This document shows, piece after piece, positions 42,970 to 52,023 of a DNA stretch of 58,502 nucleotides. The DNA is from Planctomyces sp. (GTDB lineage Bacteria > Planctomycetota > Planctomycetia > Planctomycetales > Planctomycetaceae). Position 1 is the stretch's first letter, and each line of letters begins with the position of its first letter. The translations under genes were made by a program, and so were the position numbers. The DNA is taken from contig SXKJ01000354.1 in assembly GCA_005778115.1 (NCBI GenBank), positions 1 to 58,502 of the forward strand, in the 5' to 3' direction. The notes under the pieces are model-generated. The model was not told the DNA's origin. It saw only the letters and a program-made list of their open reading frames with translations, and did no database searches.

Positions 42970-43046
42970 GGGACGACTCACACGCGGAAGTCCCTCAGCA
43001 AATCGTGATCGCGTCTCATCAATGATCGAAAACTGGAGTGACGGCC

Positions 43047-46000
43047 ATGCAACGAGCGACCTGCCTGAGCATGATGCTGGTGGGAAGCCTGCTGGCGACG
43101 AGCAACGGGGCGGATGATCGTGAAGAGTTCTTTGAGGCCAAGATTCGGCCGATCCTGGTTGAGTCTTGTCTCCACTGTCACGGTGACACGAAAAAGTCCG
43201 GAGCATTGCGCATCGATTCGCGAGAGATGCTGCTCAAGGGAGGTGCCTCCGGAGCCGCGATCGTGCCGGGGAAGCCGGAAGAGAGTCTGCTGATCCGGGC
43301 GATTCAGCGGCAGGAGGACGTCTCCGCGATGCCGCCGGAGAAGGAGAAGGCTCTGAAGTCCAGTCAGGTGGCGGACTTCGTGGCGTGGATCAAAGCCGGA
43401 GCTGTCTGGCCCGCGAAGACGGCGGAGTTTGAAACCGCGAAACACTGGGCCTTCGAGCCGCTTCGAGCGATCTCGCCACCGACTGTTCGAGATCGTGCGT
43501 GGGTGACAAGCGACGTCGATGCGTTCATGCGATCCAAGCACGAAGCGGCGGAATTGATTCCCGCTCCGCCGGCTGACAAACGCTCGCTGCTTCGCAGGAT
43601 CACCTTCGATCTGACGGGGCTGCCGCCTTCACCGGATGAACTGCGAGACTTTCTGGATGACGATTCGCCCAATGCCTTCACGAAGGTTGTCGATCGGTTG
43701 CTGGCCTCGCCCCGTTATGGCGAAAGGTGGGGTCGGCACTGGCTCGACGTTGTCCGGTACGCCGACGCGCGCGATCTGATTCAGTTGCCGATCGAGAGCG
43801 ACTTCCGCGAGGCGTGGCGGTATCGCGATTGGGTGGTTGGCTCGTTCAATCGCGATCTGCCGTACAACGAATTCATCACACGGCAATTGGCCGGCGACCT
43901 GATGCAGCCCCCTGATCCGACCAAGATCGATGCCGAAGCGCTCGTCGCGACCGGGATGCTGGCGATCGCCGATTTCGTTCCCGGCGATGTCGATAAACAG
44001 CAGATGATCGCCGATTACGTCAACGATGAGATCGACGTGGTGGGGCGAGCGTTTCTCGGACTCACGCTGGCGTGTGCTCGGTGTCACGATCACAAGTTCG
44101 ATCCGATCACGACCGAAGACTATTACGCGATGGCCGGGATCTTCTTCAGCACACGAGTCATCCCCAGTCCGGTGCTGGGCAACACTCCGCTGGTCCGCGT
44201 GCCGCTGCTTCCGGCCGCTGAAATTCAGGCAATCAACACTCAGGCCCAGCATGACAAACAGCGGCTGGTCGACCTGTCGCAGCTCGTTCAAGTCGCCGCC
44301 GATCAGGAGTTTTTGTTGCATCTGGAGCGGCAGGTAGTTGCTGCTATGCCGAGAGACTTGCCAGTGGCGGTCGAGTACTTGCAGGCGATGCAGGACGAGA
44401 ATCCCCCGACGTTGGCGGACTTCGGGGCTGCGCGCAAGCTCGATGCGTCCGTGCTGGAACGCTGGGTGAAATTGCTCAGCAGCGGAGGTAGCCGAACTCG
44501 TGAGAGTTCGGATCGACGTCTCACGACTTCAGCTACGGAACTCTTGAAGAAGCTGTCAATGATCGCGGCGGAACGTCGTGAGCAAACAGCGCGCGACCCA
44601 GTGGCCCGGTCGCTCGCAAAGTCTGTGCTGTTGCAATTTCGCGCGGACGATCGGCACATCGCGATCAACGCGACTCGACAAGTCACGCTCTGGCCGGATC
44701 GTGCGGCGCTTGCCGACGATGCCACACCACCTCCCAATTCGCACGGGCCTGTGTCGGCAACAGAGATGATTCACGGGCATTCGCGCCCCGTGATCCGCTT
44801 TGATGGCGAAGCATTGTTGCAGTCGTCGCGGTCAGTTCCGCTCACCGGCGCGTTGTTCGCCGTCGTTCGTCCCGATCCGGTGGCAGGCGTTGGGACACGT
44901 CTCATCGGTTGGGAAGACTCCGCAGTGGGACAACACGGACTGGGCCTGATGCCCACTGCGGCGGGAGGACTTCATGCGATCTTGCGTCGAGCGGGTGGCA
45001 ACGGCGACATCGTGGCACCGGCTCCGTCGAAGAACTCGGAATTCCAATTGATCAGCCTCACTTGGGGCTCCGCCGGAGTCGCTCTGTTCCGCAACGGCGA
45101 AGCGATCGGCACGAACAAGTCGATTGATTCGGTCTCGTCCGATCCGGCGATCACGGCGCTGCGGATCGGAGGGCCGGGATCGGGAGGCAGCCAGCGGTTT
45201 CGCGGCGAATTGTGCGAATTGCGAGTTTATGGAAGCCCTCTCGACGACGCGGCTCGTGCGCGAGTCGAGACCGAACTGCGAACGCGGTGGTTTGCGCCGC
45301 TCGACCAGCAATTTGCGAGCGTTGATGACGTCTCTGATCTCTATGACGAATTGCTCTCCTCGCGCAGTCCGTATTGGATCGCTGCGGCAGACCGATCGCA
45401 GTTGCTGCCACAGGAGGTGCGCGACAGGCTCGCGGCCCAGCGCGATGAATTGGAAATGCTCAAGACGAAACCGGCGGTCGTGATTCCGCAAGCGGTCGTT
45501 GTGCAAGAGGGCGGCCCGACGGGAACCAAGCACGAAGGGTTTCATGATGCTCCGGTTTTTCTTCGCGGCAGTCCCGCGACGCCCGGCAAGACTGTTCCGC
45601 GCGGCTTTCCTCAGATCGTGGCCGGGGCTAATCCGCCAAGAATCTCCGAAGGAAGCGGCCGACGCGAACTGGCGGAGTGGCTGACGCGCACCGATCACCC
45701 ACTCACGGCGCGAGTCATGGTCAATCGCATTTGGCAACATCATTTCGGTGAGGGGCTGGTTCGGACCTCGACGAACTTCGGTGTGCGGGGCGAGCAGCCC
45801 AGTCATCCGGAACTGCTCGATCACTTGGCGCGGCGCTTCATCGAATCGGGCTGGTCGATCAAGTCGCTGCATCGACTGATCGTGTTGTCGAGCGTCTATC
45901 AACAGAGCACTTTCGCGTCCGACGCCACGCGCATTGCCGATCCCGAGAACCGTTGGCTGGCTCGAATGCCGCGCCGACGCTTGGAAGCTGAGGCGATTCG

Positions 46001-46457
46001 CGATGCACTTTTGGCAGTCTCCGGCCGACTCGATGCGACACCTGGCGGACCGGGCTTTCTGGAAGCCGCTGTGCCGCGACGTACGCTCTATTTGATGACG
46101 TCGCGCACCGGGGCGAAAACGGCCGACTTCAATTCTGTGTTCGACGGCCCCGATGGCGGCGGCATCATCGAACGGCGGAATCCGTCGATCGTCGCTCCGC
46201 AAGCGTTGTATCTGCTCAACGACCCGCTGCTCGACGAAGTCTCGGCGGCACTCGCGGCGCGAGTCGCTCGCGATGTCCCCTTCGGCCACGATGGCGAACG
46301 CATTGCACGCTTGTATGAACTGGCCCTCGGCCGTGCGCCGACGCCAGCGGAGTTCGACATCGGTCGGCAACTCGTCGCCGATTCCGCTGTCAAAGAGGCT
46401 TGGGCTCGTTACTGTCGTGTCGTCCTTTGCACGAATGAGTTCGTCTATGTTGATTGA
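43047..46457 (+). CDS. PSCyt1/DUF1549/LamG/DUF1553 (PSD1) protein
   Basis: The protein is 1136 residues with a signal peptide (MQRATCLSMMLVGSLLATSNGA). The cytochrome domain has CLHCHG. DUF1549 includes RITFDLTGLPPSP and CARCHDHKFDP. The middle region around residues 590-760 resembles a concanavalin/LamG fold (LFAVVRPDP, FQLISLTWGSAGVALFRNGE, FRGELCELRVYGSPL). DUF1553 follows with HPLTARVMVNRIWQHHFGEGLV and IERRNPSIVAPQALYLLNDP. GGAG lies eight bases before the ATG. The LamG-like part suggests carbohydrate or surface binding. Its 3' end overlaps the next DUF1501 gene, so they form a coupled pair. Confidence 0.94.
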   Translation: MQRATCLSMMLVGSLLATSNGADDREEFFEAKIRPILVESCLHCHGDTKKSGALRIDSREMLLKGGASGAAIVPGKPEESLLIRAIQRQEDVSAMPPEKEKALKSSQVADFVAWIKAGAVWPAKTAEFETAKHWAFEPLRAISPPTVRDRAWVTSDVDAFMRSKHEAAELIPAPPADKRSLLRRITFDLTGLPPSPDELRDFLDDDSPNAFTKVVDRLLASPRYGERWGRHWLDVVRYADARDLIQLPIESDFREAWRYRDWVVGSFNRDLPYNEFITRQLAGDLMQPPDPTKIDAEALVATGMLAIADFVPGDVDKQQMIADYVNDEIDVVGRAFLGLTLACARCHDHKFDPITTEDYYAMAGIFFSTRVIPSPVLGNTPLVRVPLLPAAEIQAINTQAQHDKQRLVDLSQLVQVAADQEFLLHLERQVVAAMPRDLPVAVEYLQAMQDENPPTLADFGAARKLDASVLERWVKLLSSGGSRTRESSDRRLTTSATELLKKLSMIAAERREQTARDPVARSLAKSVLLQFRADDRHIAINATRQVTLWPDRAALADDATPPPNSHGPVSATEMIHGHSRPVIRFDGEALLQSSRSVPLTGALFAVVRPDPVAGVGTRLIGWEDSAVGQHGLGLMPTAAGGLHAILRRAGGNGDIVAPAPSKNSEFQLISLTWGSAGVALFRNGEAIGTNKSIDSVSSDPAITALRIGGPGSGGSQRFRGELCELRVYGSPLDDAARARVETELRTRWFAPLDQQFASVDDVSDLYDELLSSRSPYWIAAADRSQLLPQEVRDRLAAQRDELEMLKTKPAVVIPQAVVVQEGGPTGTKHEGFHDAPVFLRGSPATPGKTVPRGFPQIVAGANPPRISEGSGRRELAEWLTRTDHPLTARVMVNRIWQHHFGEGLVRTSTNFGVRGEQPSHPELLDHLARRFIESGWSIKSLHRLIVLSSVYQQSTFASDATRIADPENRWLARMPRRRLEAEAIRDALLAVSGRLDATPGGPGFLEAAVPRRTLYLMTSRTGAKTADFNSVFDGPDGGGIIERRNPSIVAPQALYLLNDPLLDEVSAALAARVARDVPFGHDGERIARLYELALGRAPTPAEFDIGRQLVADSAVKEAWARYCRVVLCTNEFVYVD

Positions 46458-47823
46458 TCTGAACCGCCGCGAAATGCTGAGCCGTACCGGAGCAGGCTTC
46501 GGTGCCCTCGCCTTGTCGGCGTTACTCGCCGACGACACATCTGCTGCCGAGTACCCGTTGGCCGCGCGGCGTCCGCATTTCGCCGCGCGAGCCAAGCGGG
46601 TCATTTTCCTCTTTATGCCCGGTGGTCCTTCGCAAGTCGACACATATGATCCAAAACCGCGACTGACCCAGGACGATGGCCAGCCGTCGCCGAAGTTGTA
46701 TCTCGGCCAGCAACGCAAACTGCTCGCCTCCCCCTGGAAGTTCCAGAAGCACGGAGAGTCGGGCCTGGAGGTCAGCGAACTCTTTCCGCGCACGGCCACC
46801 TGCATCGACGACCTCTGCGTGATTCGTTCGATGGTCACCGACGATCCGAATCATCCCGGCGGTTGCTTGCTGATGAACACCGGCGAGCGTGTCTTCTCTC
46901 GGCCGAGCCTCGGTGCCTGGATCACATACGGGCTGGGGACCGAGAATCAAAACCTCCCCGGCTTCGTCGCCATCGGTCCCGGACCAATCATCGAAGGGGC
47001 AAGGCAATATGGTGCGAGCTTTCTACCTGCCAGCTATCAAGGGACGTTCGTCTCGAACCTCGCACAACCGCTTCGCAATCTCAGCAGTCTGCAAGTACCT
47101 CGTGAGCGGCAGCGACGCGAACTCGACGCACTCGCTCGCTTGAACGGACTGCACCGTGAGCAGCGAGCGGATGACGACCGACTCAGTGCCCGCATCGAAG
47201 CGTTCGAACTCGCGTTTCGGATGCAGACTGAAGCCCCTGAAGCATTCGATCTCGCCGGTGAGACACCCGCGACCGCCAAGCTGTACGGGCTCGATCAACC
47301 AAAGACGGAAATGTTCGGCCGACAATGTCTCTTGGCGCGGCGATTGGTCGAGCGCGGCGTGCGCTTCGTGCAGCTCTATCACACGACCGGCGGCTTCCAG
47401 CCTTGGGACCAACACAGCGGACTCAAAGCCGGACACGAGACCAACGCTCTGGCCACCGATCAGCCGATCGCGGGCTTGCTTCAGGATCTGAAATCGCGCG
47501 GCCTGCTCGACGAGACGCTGGTGATCTGGGGTGGCGAATTCGGTCGCACGCCAACCGCCGAAGGGAAGGACGGTCGCGATCATCATCCGTTCGGGTTCTC
47601 GATGTGGCTGGCCGGCGGCGGCATCCGCGGAGGCATGACTCACGGTGCCACCGACGAATTCGGCTGGGATGCCGTCGAGCACCCGGTCCACGTCCACGAC
47701 CTGCACGCCACGATTCTGCACCTGCTGGGCTTAGATCACGAGCGTCTGACGTATCACTTCGCCGGCCGCGACTTCCGACTGACCGACGTGCATGGCCACG
47801 TCGTCCGCGAAGTGCTGGCCTAG
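46447..47823 (+). CDS. DUF1501 secreted protein, paired with PSD1
   Basis: The protein is 458 residues with NRREMLSR at the N-terminus (Tat-like) and an Ala/Leu-rich segment. Landmarks are KRVIFLFMPGGPSQVDTYDP, RLVERGVRFVQLYH, IWGGEFGRTP and GRDHHPFGFSMWLAGGGI. The ATG at 46447 lies inside the end of the PSD1 gene (11-base overlap); ATG 46435 is an alternative. This is the canonical planctomycete PSD1-DUF1501 couple. Confidence 0.93.
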   Translation: MLIDLNRREMLSRTGAGFGALALSALLADDTSAAEYPLAARRPHFAARAKRVIFLFMPGGPSQVDTYDPKPRLTQDDGQPSPKLYLGQQRKLLASPWKFQKHGESGLEVSELFPRTATCIDDLCVIRSMVTDDPNHPGGCLLMNTGERVFSRPSLGAWITYGLGTENQNLPGFVAIGPGPIIEGARQYGASFLPASYQGTFVSNLAQPLRNLSSLQVPRERQRRELDALARLNGLHREQRADDDRLSARIEAFELAFRMQTEAPEAFDLAGETPATAKLYGLDQPKTEMFGRQCLLARRLVERGVRFVQLYHTTGGFQPWDQHSGLKAGHETNALATDQPIAGLLQDLKSRGLLDETLVIWGGEFGRTPTAEGKDGRDHHPFGFSMWLAGGGIRGGMTHGATDEFGWDAVEHPVHVHDLHATILHLLGLDHERLTYHFAGRDFRLTDVHGHVVREVLA

Positions 47824-47860
47824 TGCGTTGTCAGGGCAATGAACTTGGGTTGAGAAAATC

Positions 47861-47919
47861 AGCCGCAGGGCGCTAGCCCCGATTCGAGCGAAATTAACCG
47901 GCGCTAACGCCCTGCGGCT
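47861..47919. repeat. inverted repeat (CAGCCGCAGGGCGCTAGC family)
   Basis: Arms of 21 bp have about two mismatches; same family as 41424-41488. The remaining sequence to 48084 shows no gene. Confidence 0.85.
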
Positions 47920-48084
47920 CATTTCGTGAACCCCATTTCTTACTCGTGACAGAGTACTAGCGTCGCTTGGCAATTGAAGTCCCCAACGAATTGGTCGCCA
48001 TGACTTCGGGATGGCACCAGCACCTTTTCGATGTTGTCCCGCGCACTTGGCCGGTGCATGCTCGATTGACACGAGTTTTCGGCC

Positions 48085-48531
48085 ATGATCGGCGTGAGTG
48101 ATCTGCTCCATTTGGCGGAGGTGCTCAGTCGCGGCATGAGCGAGTCTGAATGGCGCTGTGCCGTCGGCCGAACGTATTGCGCTGCCTTCCACGAAGAATG
48201 AGACTTGTTGCAAACGCTGGGATTTCAAATTCGGCGAGCCGAATTCGTCCGCGCATTCCTTTGGAAACGACTGCTGTGTTGCGGGCGTTCGTCCGTTGTC
48301 ACGGCGGGGTCAAGGTTGCATCAGTTGCGAAGCTTGCGGAACCGTGCCGATTGCGACGTGGTGATCGACTTCCCAAAGCAGAATGCGATTGCCACCGTGG
48401 AAACCAGCCGGCAGATTCTCGACCAGTTCGAAACACTTACGTCGGAAGACCGCCAAGCCACGTTGGATATCATGGTCGCCTACGCACGCGATGTCTTACG
48501 CGAGATAACTTGGCGAGCTTGTCCTCGCTGA
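48085..48531 (+). pseudogene. HEPN-domain protein with one in-frame TGA
   Basis: From ATG 48085 the frame gives SDLLHLAEVLSRG, ESEWRCAVGRTYCAAFHEE, then TGA (48199-48201), then DLLQTLGFQIRRAEFVRAFLW and LRNRADCDVVIDF, ending WRACPR at 48531. This matches the plan of small HEPN proteins (AxSRxYYAAFH, RN-ADYD). The conserved context AFHxxRDLL suggests that the TGA replaces an Arg codon (CGA). HEPN proteins are often RNases in toxin-antitoxin or defence modules, usually beside a nucleotidyltransferase. None is seen upstream or downstream, so it is probably a decayed, isolated copy. Confidence 0.7.
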
Positions 48532-48545
48532 AAACAACGCACGCC

Positions 48546-49364
48546 CTACGAGACTTGCAACAGTCGTTTGAGTCCCGGCACTAGCAGCAGCGTCAGCAGG
48601 AGATAGCCCGCCATCCACGGCGGCAGGCCGAGCGTTTCCGTTTTAAGATTCAGTCCCAGCGGTTGATAACGCTTCAACACGACTTCGGTCGTCTTGTTGG
48701 GGTGGACTTGTTGCGGCGGCAGATAGGTGGTTCGACCAACCGTGACGCGATGCACTGCCGATTCGCCGCGATGCCGGATCGTCAGTTTCAATTCGTCGGT
48801 TGCAGAGGTGGGGCACAGCGTCCACTCGGCCATACCGATGGGGGGAGTTCGAGAATCAGCGTGAATGACTTGGATCGGCGAGGATTTCAGTTCGATGCCC
48901 TCTGTCGGGACGAGATGCGTTACGTCATCGACGGACGAGATCGGAAAGAACGCTCGGATAACCAACTCGTCCCCGACGCGCGGCGGCAAGTAATCCAATC
49001 GCTCGACCGCCCACATCGCCAGAACGGCGACCGGCACGAGCACAACGCCCAAGACCTTCATGTCTTCGCCCAATTGCATTTGTTTGACCAATGCCACCGT
49101 GTTCCGCAGACGTTGCCGTTTTGGCTTGTCACGCGATTGCCGAGCTTCTTGCTTCAGTCGCTTGAGTTGCCGCAAGTCCTCCGCGCACCGTCGCAGCAAG
49201 TCTTGATTCGTGAACCAGCGCCGCGCGAGCGTCATCAGCAACGCGGTCAGCGTCGAAAACACCAGCAGCGTCACATCGCGCGGCAGTACCAGCAGCCCGT
49301 CGAAGACGACTTTCCAGTCGATCATGAACATGGCTGCCAACGTATGGATCGCGTCCAGGCTCAT
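48546..49364 (-). CDS. membrane protein, EMC3/DUF106-like (Oxa1 superfamily)
   Basis: The protein is 272 residues. Membrane segments are VTLLVFSTLTALLMTLARR near the N-terminus, VLGVVLVPVAVLAMWAVERL in the middle and YLLLTLLLVPGLKRLL at the C-terminus. Between the first two lies a charged helical hairpin DLLRRCAEDLRQLKRLKQEA. This is the layout of EMC3/DUF106 and YidC/Oxa1-like insertases, followed here by an added beta-rich exoplasmic domain (residues about 130-245). I am moderately sure of the superfamily. GGAG lies nine bases upstream of ATG 49364; the gene starts two bases after the stop of the phosphohistidine-enzyme gene, so they are co-translated. Confidence 0.55.
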   Translation of the reverse strand: MSLDAIHTLAAMFMIDWKVVFDGLLVLPRDVTLLVFSTLTALLMTLARRWFTNQDLLRRCAEDLRQLKRLKQEARQSRDKPKRQRLRNTVALVKQMQLGEDMKVLGVVLVPVAVLAMWAVERLDYLPPRVGDELVIRAFFPISSVDDVTHLVPTEGIELKSSPIQVIHADSRTPPIGMAEWTLCPTSATDELKLTIRHRGESAVHRVTVGRTTYLPPQQVHPNKTTEVVLKRYQPLGLNLKTETLGLPPWMAGYLLLTLLLVPGLKRLLQVS

Positions 49365-49365
49365 G

Positions 49366-51888
49366 TCACTTCGCTCCCAGCAGCACGACGCCGTGATTGG
49401 CATCGAGTTCAATCAACGCGCCATCTGGAATGAGTTGCGTAGCGGCTTCGAGCACAACCGCTGGAATGCCAAAGTCGCGAGCGACGATCGCTCCGTGAGA
49501 CAGAACTCCGCCACGTTCGACGATCAGCCCTTTGGCGTACACGAACAGCGGAGTCCAGCCGGGATCGGTGCTGGGGCAAACCAAGATCGCATCGCTGCCG
49601 AGATCGGTGACTTCATTCGGATCGAACACAATGCGTGCAATCCCGCGTGCTGTGCCGGCCGCAATCGGACGACACTCCAGCCGAGTGTGATCCGCGTTCG
49701 TATCGACTGGCCGAGGTTTGCCGAACTCGTCGAGTTGTCGCGAGTCGATCACATCCGGCAATGAGAGCTTCTGCGACGATCGCCAACGCAATTTGAGCTG
49801 CGCGATCGGTGTCTCCCAGGCAGTCGGATTGGACTCGTACTGCGACAAAACCTCTTCGTGCAGAAAAAACAGATCGCGTCCCAAGTCCCAACGGCGGCCG
49901 AGTTCAACCAGCACCGCTCGCAGCGTTTCGTAGCCACGCATCAGATGAAACTTGCCGACTTCACGATACGGCAACAACTCTTGAGCTTGTCGCAGGTCGT
50001 GAGCGATTCGCTCCAAGAGCGACGAACCTCCCACTGCCGCGAGCTGTTTTGGCAACGACGTTTCGGCACATCGCCGCATCTCGACCTGAGCCGCGTGACG
50101 GTCATACGGTGATACTCCCGATGCTCCGCGAAAACGGTCGATCATTCGTGTGACGAAGTCGTGATCCTCGCGCCATCGAGGCTGTGACAACTCCATCTCG
50201 TTGGCTGCACGATGACCGAAGCGATTCAGAAACTGTTCGCGCGATTGCCGGCCGGCGGCGACCTCGAACAGCGCGATGTTTTGTTCGACGGTGATGTCAT
50301 TGGCCAAACCGGTCGTTAGTTGGCCGACAAGTTGCTCCCCTTCCTCTTGCCCGAAGATTTGAGCCAAAAGCGTCCGTAGTCGCTCGTGAGCCAATCCTCC
50401 AAAGAAACCAGGCAGTAGCGACTCGGCCGCAAACTCCCCCAGTACGAAATCGCGCCGCCGGCGCAGCTCTTCCAGCAATTCGGGCGTCGAGAGCTTTGAC
50501 AGATCAACCGGATTCACGCTCTTCAGAAACTCTTCGAGCGCCGGGAGAGCACGTTTCTCGAATCGCTCCGCCACCGTTCGTTCCACTCGCTTCATTTGCC
50601 GAGCACTGCAAATCATCCCGAACAACATCCCCGGCCAGCGGAAGAAGAACAACGAATCCGCTCGATCGAGATTGAACTGCGTCGGCGGCCGATCAATCGC
50701 CGTCCGGTCGTGCAAGACTTCGTCGAGGTCGTAATCGAACGGCAATCGTCCGAAATGAAACTCGGCAGCGCGGCGCGGATCGACATAGACGCGCCCCGCG
50801 ATCAATTCCAAGAAGTTGTGCCCCAAATGACGCTCCCGCGGCCGATGGCCGAGCAGCCGATACATCTGCCCGTAGCCCCCCGCCGCGCTCATGAACCAAC
50901 GCACGAGATCCCAGGTTAGCGGAGTCGGAGCAGGTAAGGTCTCCGAGAGATTGTGAACAACCCAGACAGTTGGGTTGTCCTGCGCGAGTCCACGCAACCG
51001 CGTGATCTCTTCCAGCCGTCCGCGTTCGATGTCATCGAGGATTTCGAGGCCGCGAATCTTGCGCGTCTGCAACAGAGCAACTCGTCCGTCTGCGATGCCC
51101 CATTCGATGTCGGACGGCGTTTGAAAGTGCGACGCGACACGACGACCGAGTTCGGCCAGTTCGGTGATTTGAGAATCGGTGAGAGCTGGTTCGTTCGCGG
51201 GACGTGCTCCGGCGACAACTCGCTTCGTTGCCAACGTCGCCGCGTCGATCACGTAGATGTCCGGCGTCACAGCACCGGAGACAACCACTTCGCCCAGGCC
51301 CCACGAGGCTTCGAGCAACATTTCGTTGGCGGTGGGATCATTCGGATTCGCCGTGAACAGCACGCCGGATCGTTCGGAGGGAAACATCGCCTGCACATTC
51401 ACGGCCGTGCCGACCACGCCGCGCACGTCGTGATGTTGCCGATAAGCTCGCGCGCGGTCGCTGTGCCACGAGGCGAACACCGCGTTGATCGCCTGATAGA
51501 GCGCGTCCCACGGCTCGACGTTCGGGTCGCTGCCGCAGTTGAGGATCGTGTCCATCATCCCCGGCATCGACACCGCCGCACCGGAGCGAACCGCGACGAA
51601 CAGCGGCTTCAGACCTGGGCCAAACGTGCGGCCGGTGGAATCTTCCAGCCAGCTCATTGCAGCGTAGACTTGCTCGGCTAATCCTGCCGGCCACTCGCCG
51701 TTGTGCTGTTCGGCCCACTCGCAACACGCGGCCGAGATCGTGAAGCCTGGCGGGACCGGGAACCCCGCGCGGCTCATCGCCGCGAGGCTGGCTCCTTTAC
51801 CACCCAAGACGTCGGTGCGCGCCGGATCGCAGTCAGACTCACCGAGGCCGAAGCGGAACACCAGCGGATTAGGGATCTCGTCACTCAC
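49366..51888 (-). CDS. PPDK/PEP-synthase-like phosphotransferase, rifampicin-phosphotransferase-like architecture
   Basis: The protein is 840 residues. An N-terminal PPDK-type ATP-grasp domain (residues about 10-310) shows GGKGASLAAMSRAGFPVPPGF, VRSGAAVSMPGMMDT and LLEASWGLGEVVVSGAVTPD. A helical middle region (about 330-740) has no PEP/pyruvate TIM barrel. The C-terminal swivelling domain carries the phosphohistidine motif GGVLSH798-GAIVARDFGIPAVV. ATP-grasp / central substrate domain / His domain is the order of rifampicin phosphotransferases and unlike full-length PPDK. The acceptor substrate is unknown. Start is GTG 51888 or TTG 51927. It is followed directly by the EMC3-like membrane gene. 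Confidence 0.85.
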   Translation of the reverse strand: MSDEIPNPLVFRFGLGESDCDPARTDVLGGKGASLAAMSRAGFPVPPGFTISAACCEWAEQHNGEWPAGLAEQVYAAMSWLEDSTGRTFGPGLKPLFVAVRSGAAVSMPGMMDTILNCGSDPNVEPWDALYQAINAVFASWHSDRARAYRQHHDVRGVVGTAVNVQAMFPSERSGVLFTANPNDPTANEMLLEASWGLGEVVVSGAVTPDIYVIDAATLATKRVVAGARPANEPALTDSQITELAELGRRVASHFQTPSDIEWGIADGRVALLQTRKIRGLEILDDIERGRLEEITRLRGLAQDNPTVWVVHNLSETLPAPTPLTWDLVRWFMSAAGGYGQMYRLLGHRPRERHLGHNFLELIAGRVYVDPRRAAEFHFGRLPFDYDLDEVLHDRTAIDRPPTQFNLDRADSLFFFRWPGMLFGMICSARQMKRVERTVAERFEKRALPALEEFLKSVNPVDLSKLSTPELLEELRRRRDFVLGEFAAESLLPGFFGGLAHERLRTLLAQIFGQEEGEQLVGQLTTGLANDITVEQNIALFEVAAGRQSREQFLNRFGHRAANEMELSQPRWREDHDFVTRMIDRFRGASGVSPYDRHAAQVEMRRCAETSLPKQLAAVGGSSLLERIAHDLRQAQELLPYREVGKFHLMRGYETLRAVLVELGRRWDLGRDLFFLHEEVLSQYESNPTAWETPIAQLKLRWRSSQKLSLPDVIDSRQLDEFGKPRPVDTNADHTRLECRPIAAGTARGIARIVFDPNEVTDLGSDAILVCPSTDPGWTPLFVYAKGLIVERGGVLSHGAIVARDFGIPAVVLEAATQLIPDGALIELDANHGVVLLGAK

Positions 51889-51935
51889 CGCGAACAGTTC
51901 TCCGCCAAAACAATAGGTGTCTCTCAAAATGAAAT

Positions 51936-51987
51936 CTCAGTCGCGTGAGCGACTGAGCTACCTAGGCGAGTCGCTCCCACGACTCGC
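51936..51987. repeat. twin hairpins upstream of phosphotransferase gene
   Basis: CTCAGTCGC/GCGACTGAG (51936-51957) and GCGAGTCG/CGACTCGC (51966-51987) are two adjacent perfect short hairpins in the gap to the PQQ-propeller gene. Confidence 0.8.
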
Positions 51988-52023
51988 ATTCGGACACGCA
52001 GCTTCGGTTTTCTCAGCGAGACG

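Noticed and set aside
47920-48084. nucleotidyltransferase or antitoxin partner upstream of the HEPN gene
   Set aside because: All frames were read; no domain motif appears in this short stretch.
34212-48531. stop-codon recoding as explanation for both interrupted genes
   Set aside because: The two stops differ (TAA and TGA) and both codons end other genes normally in the window, so independent nonsense changes or base errors are simpler.
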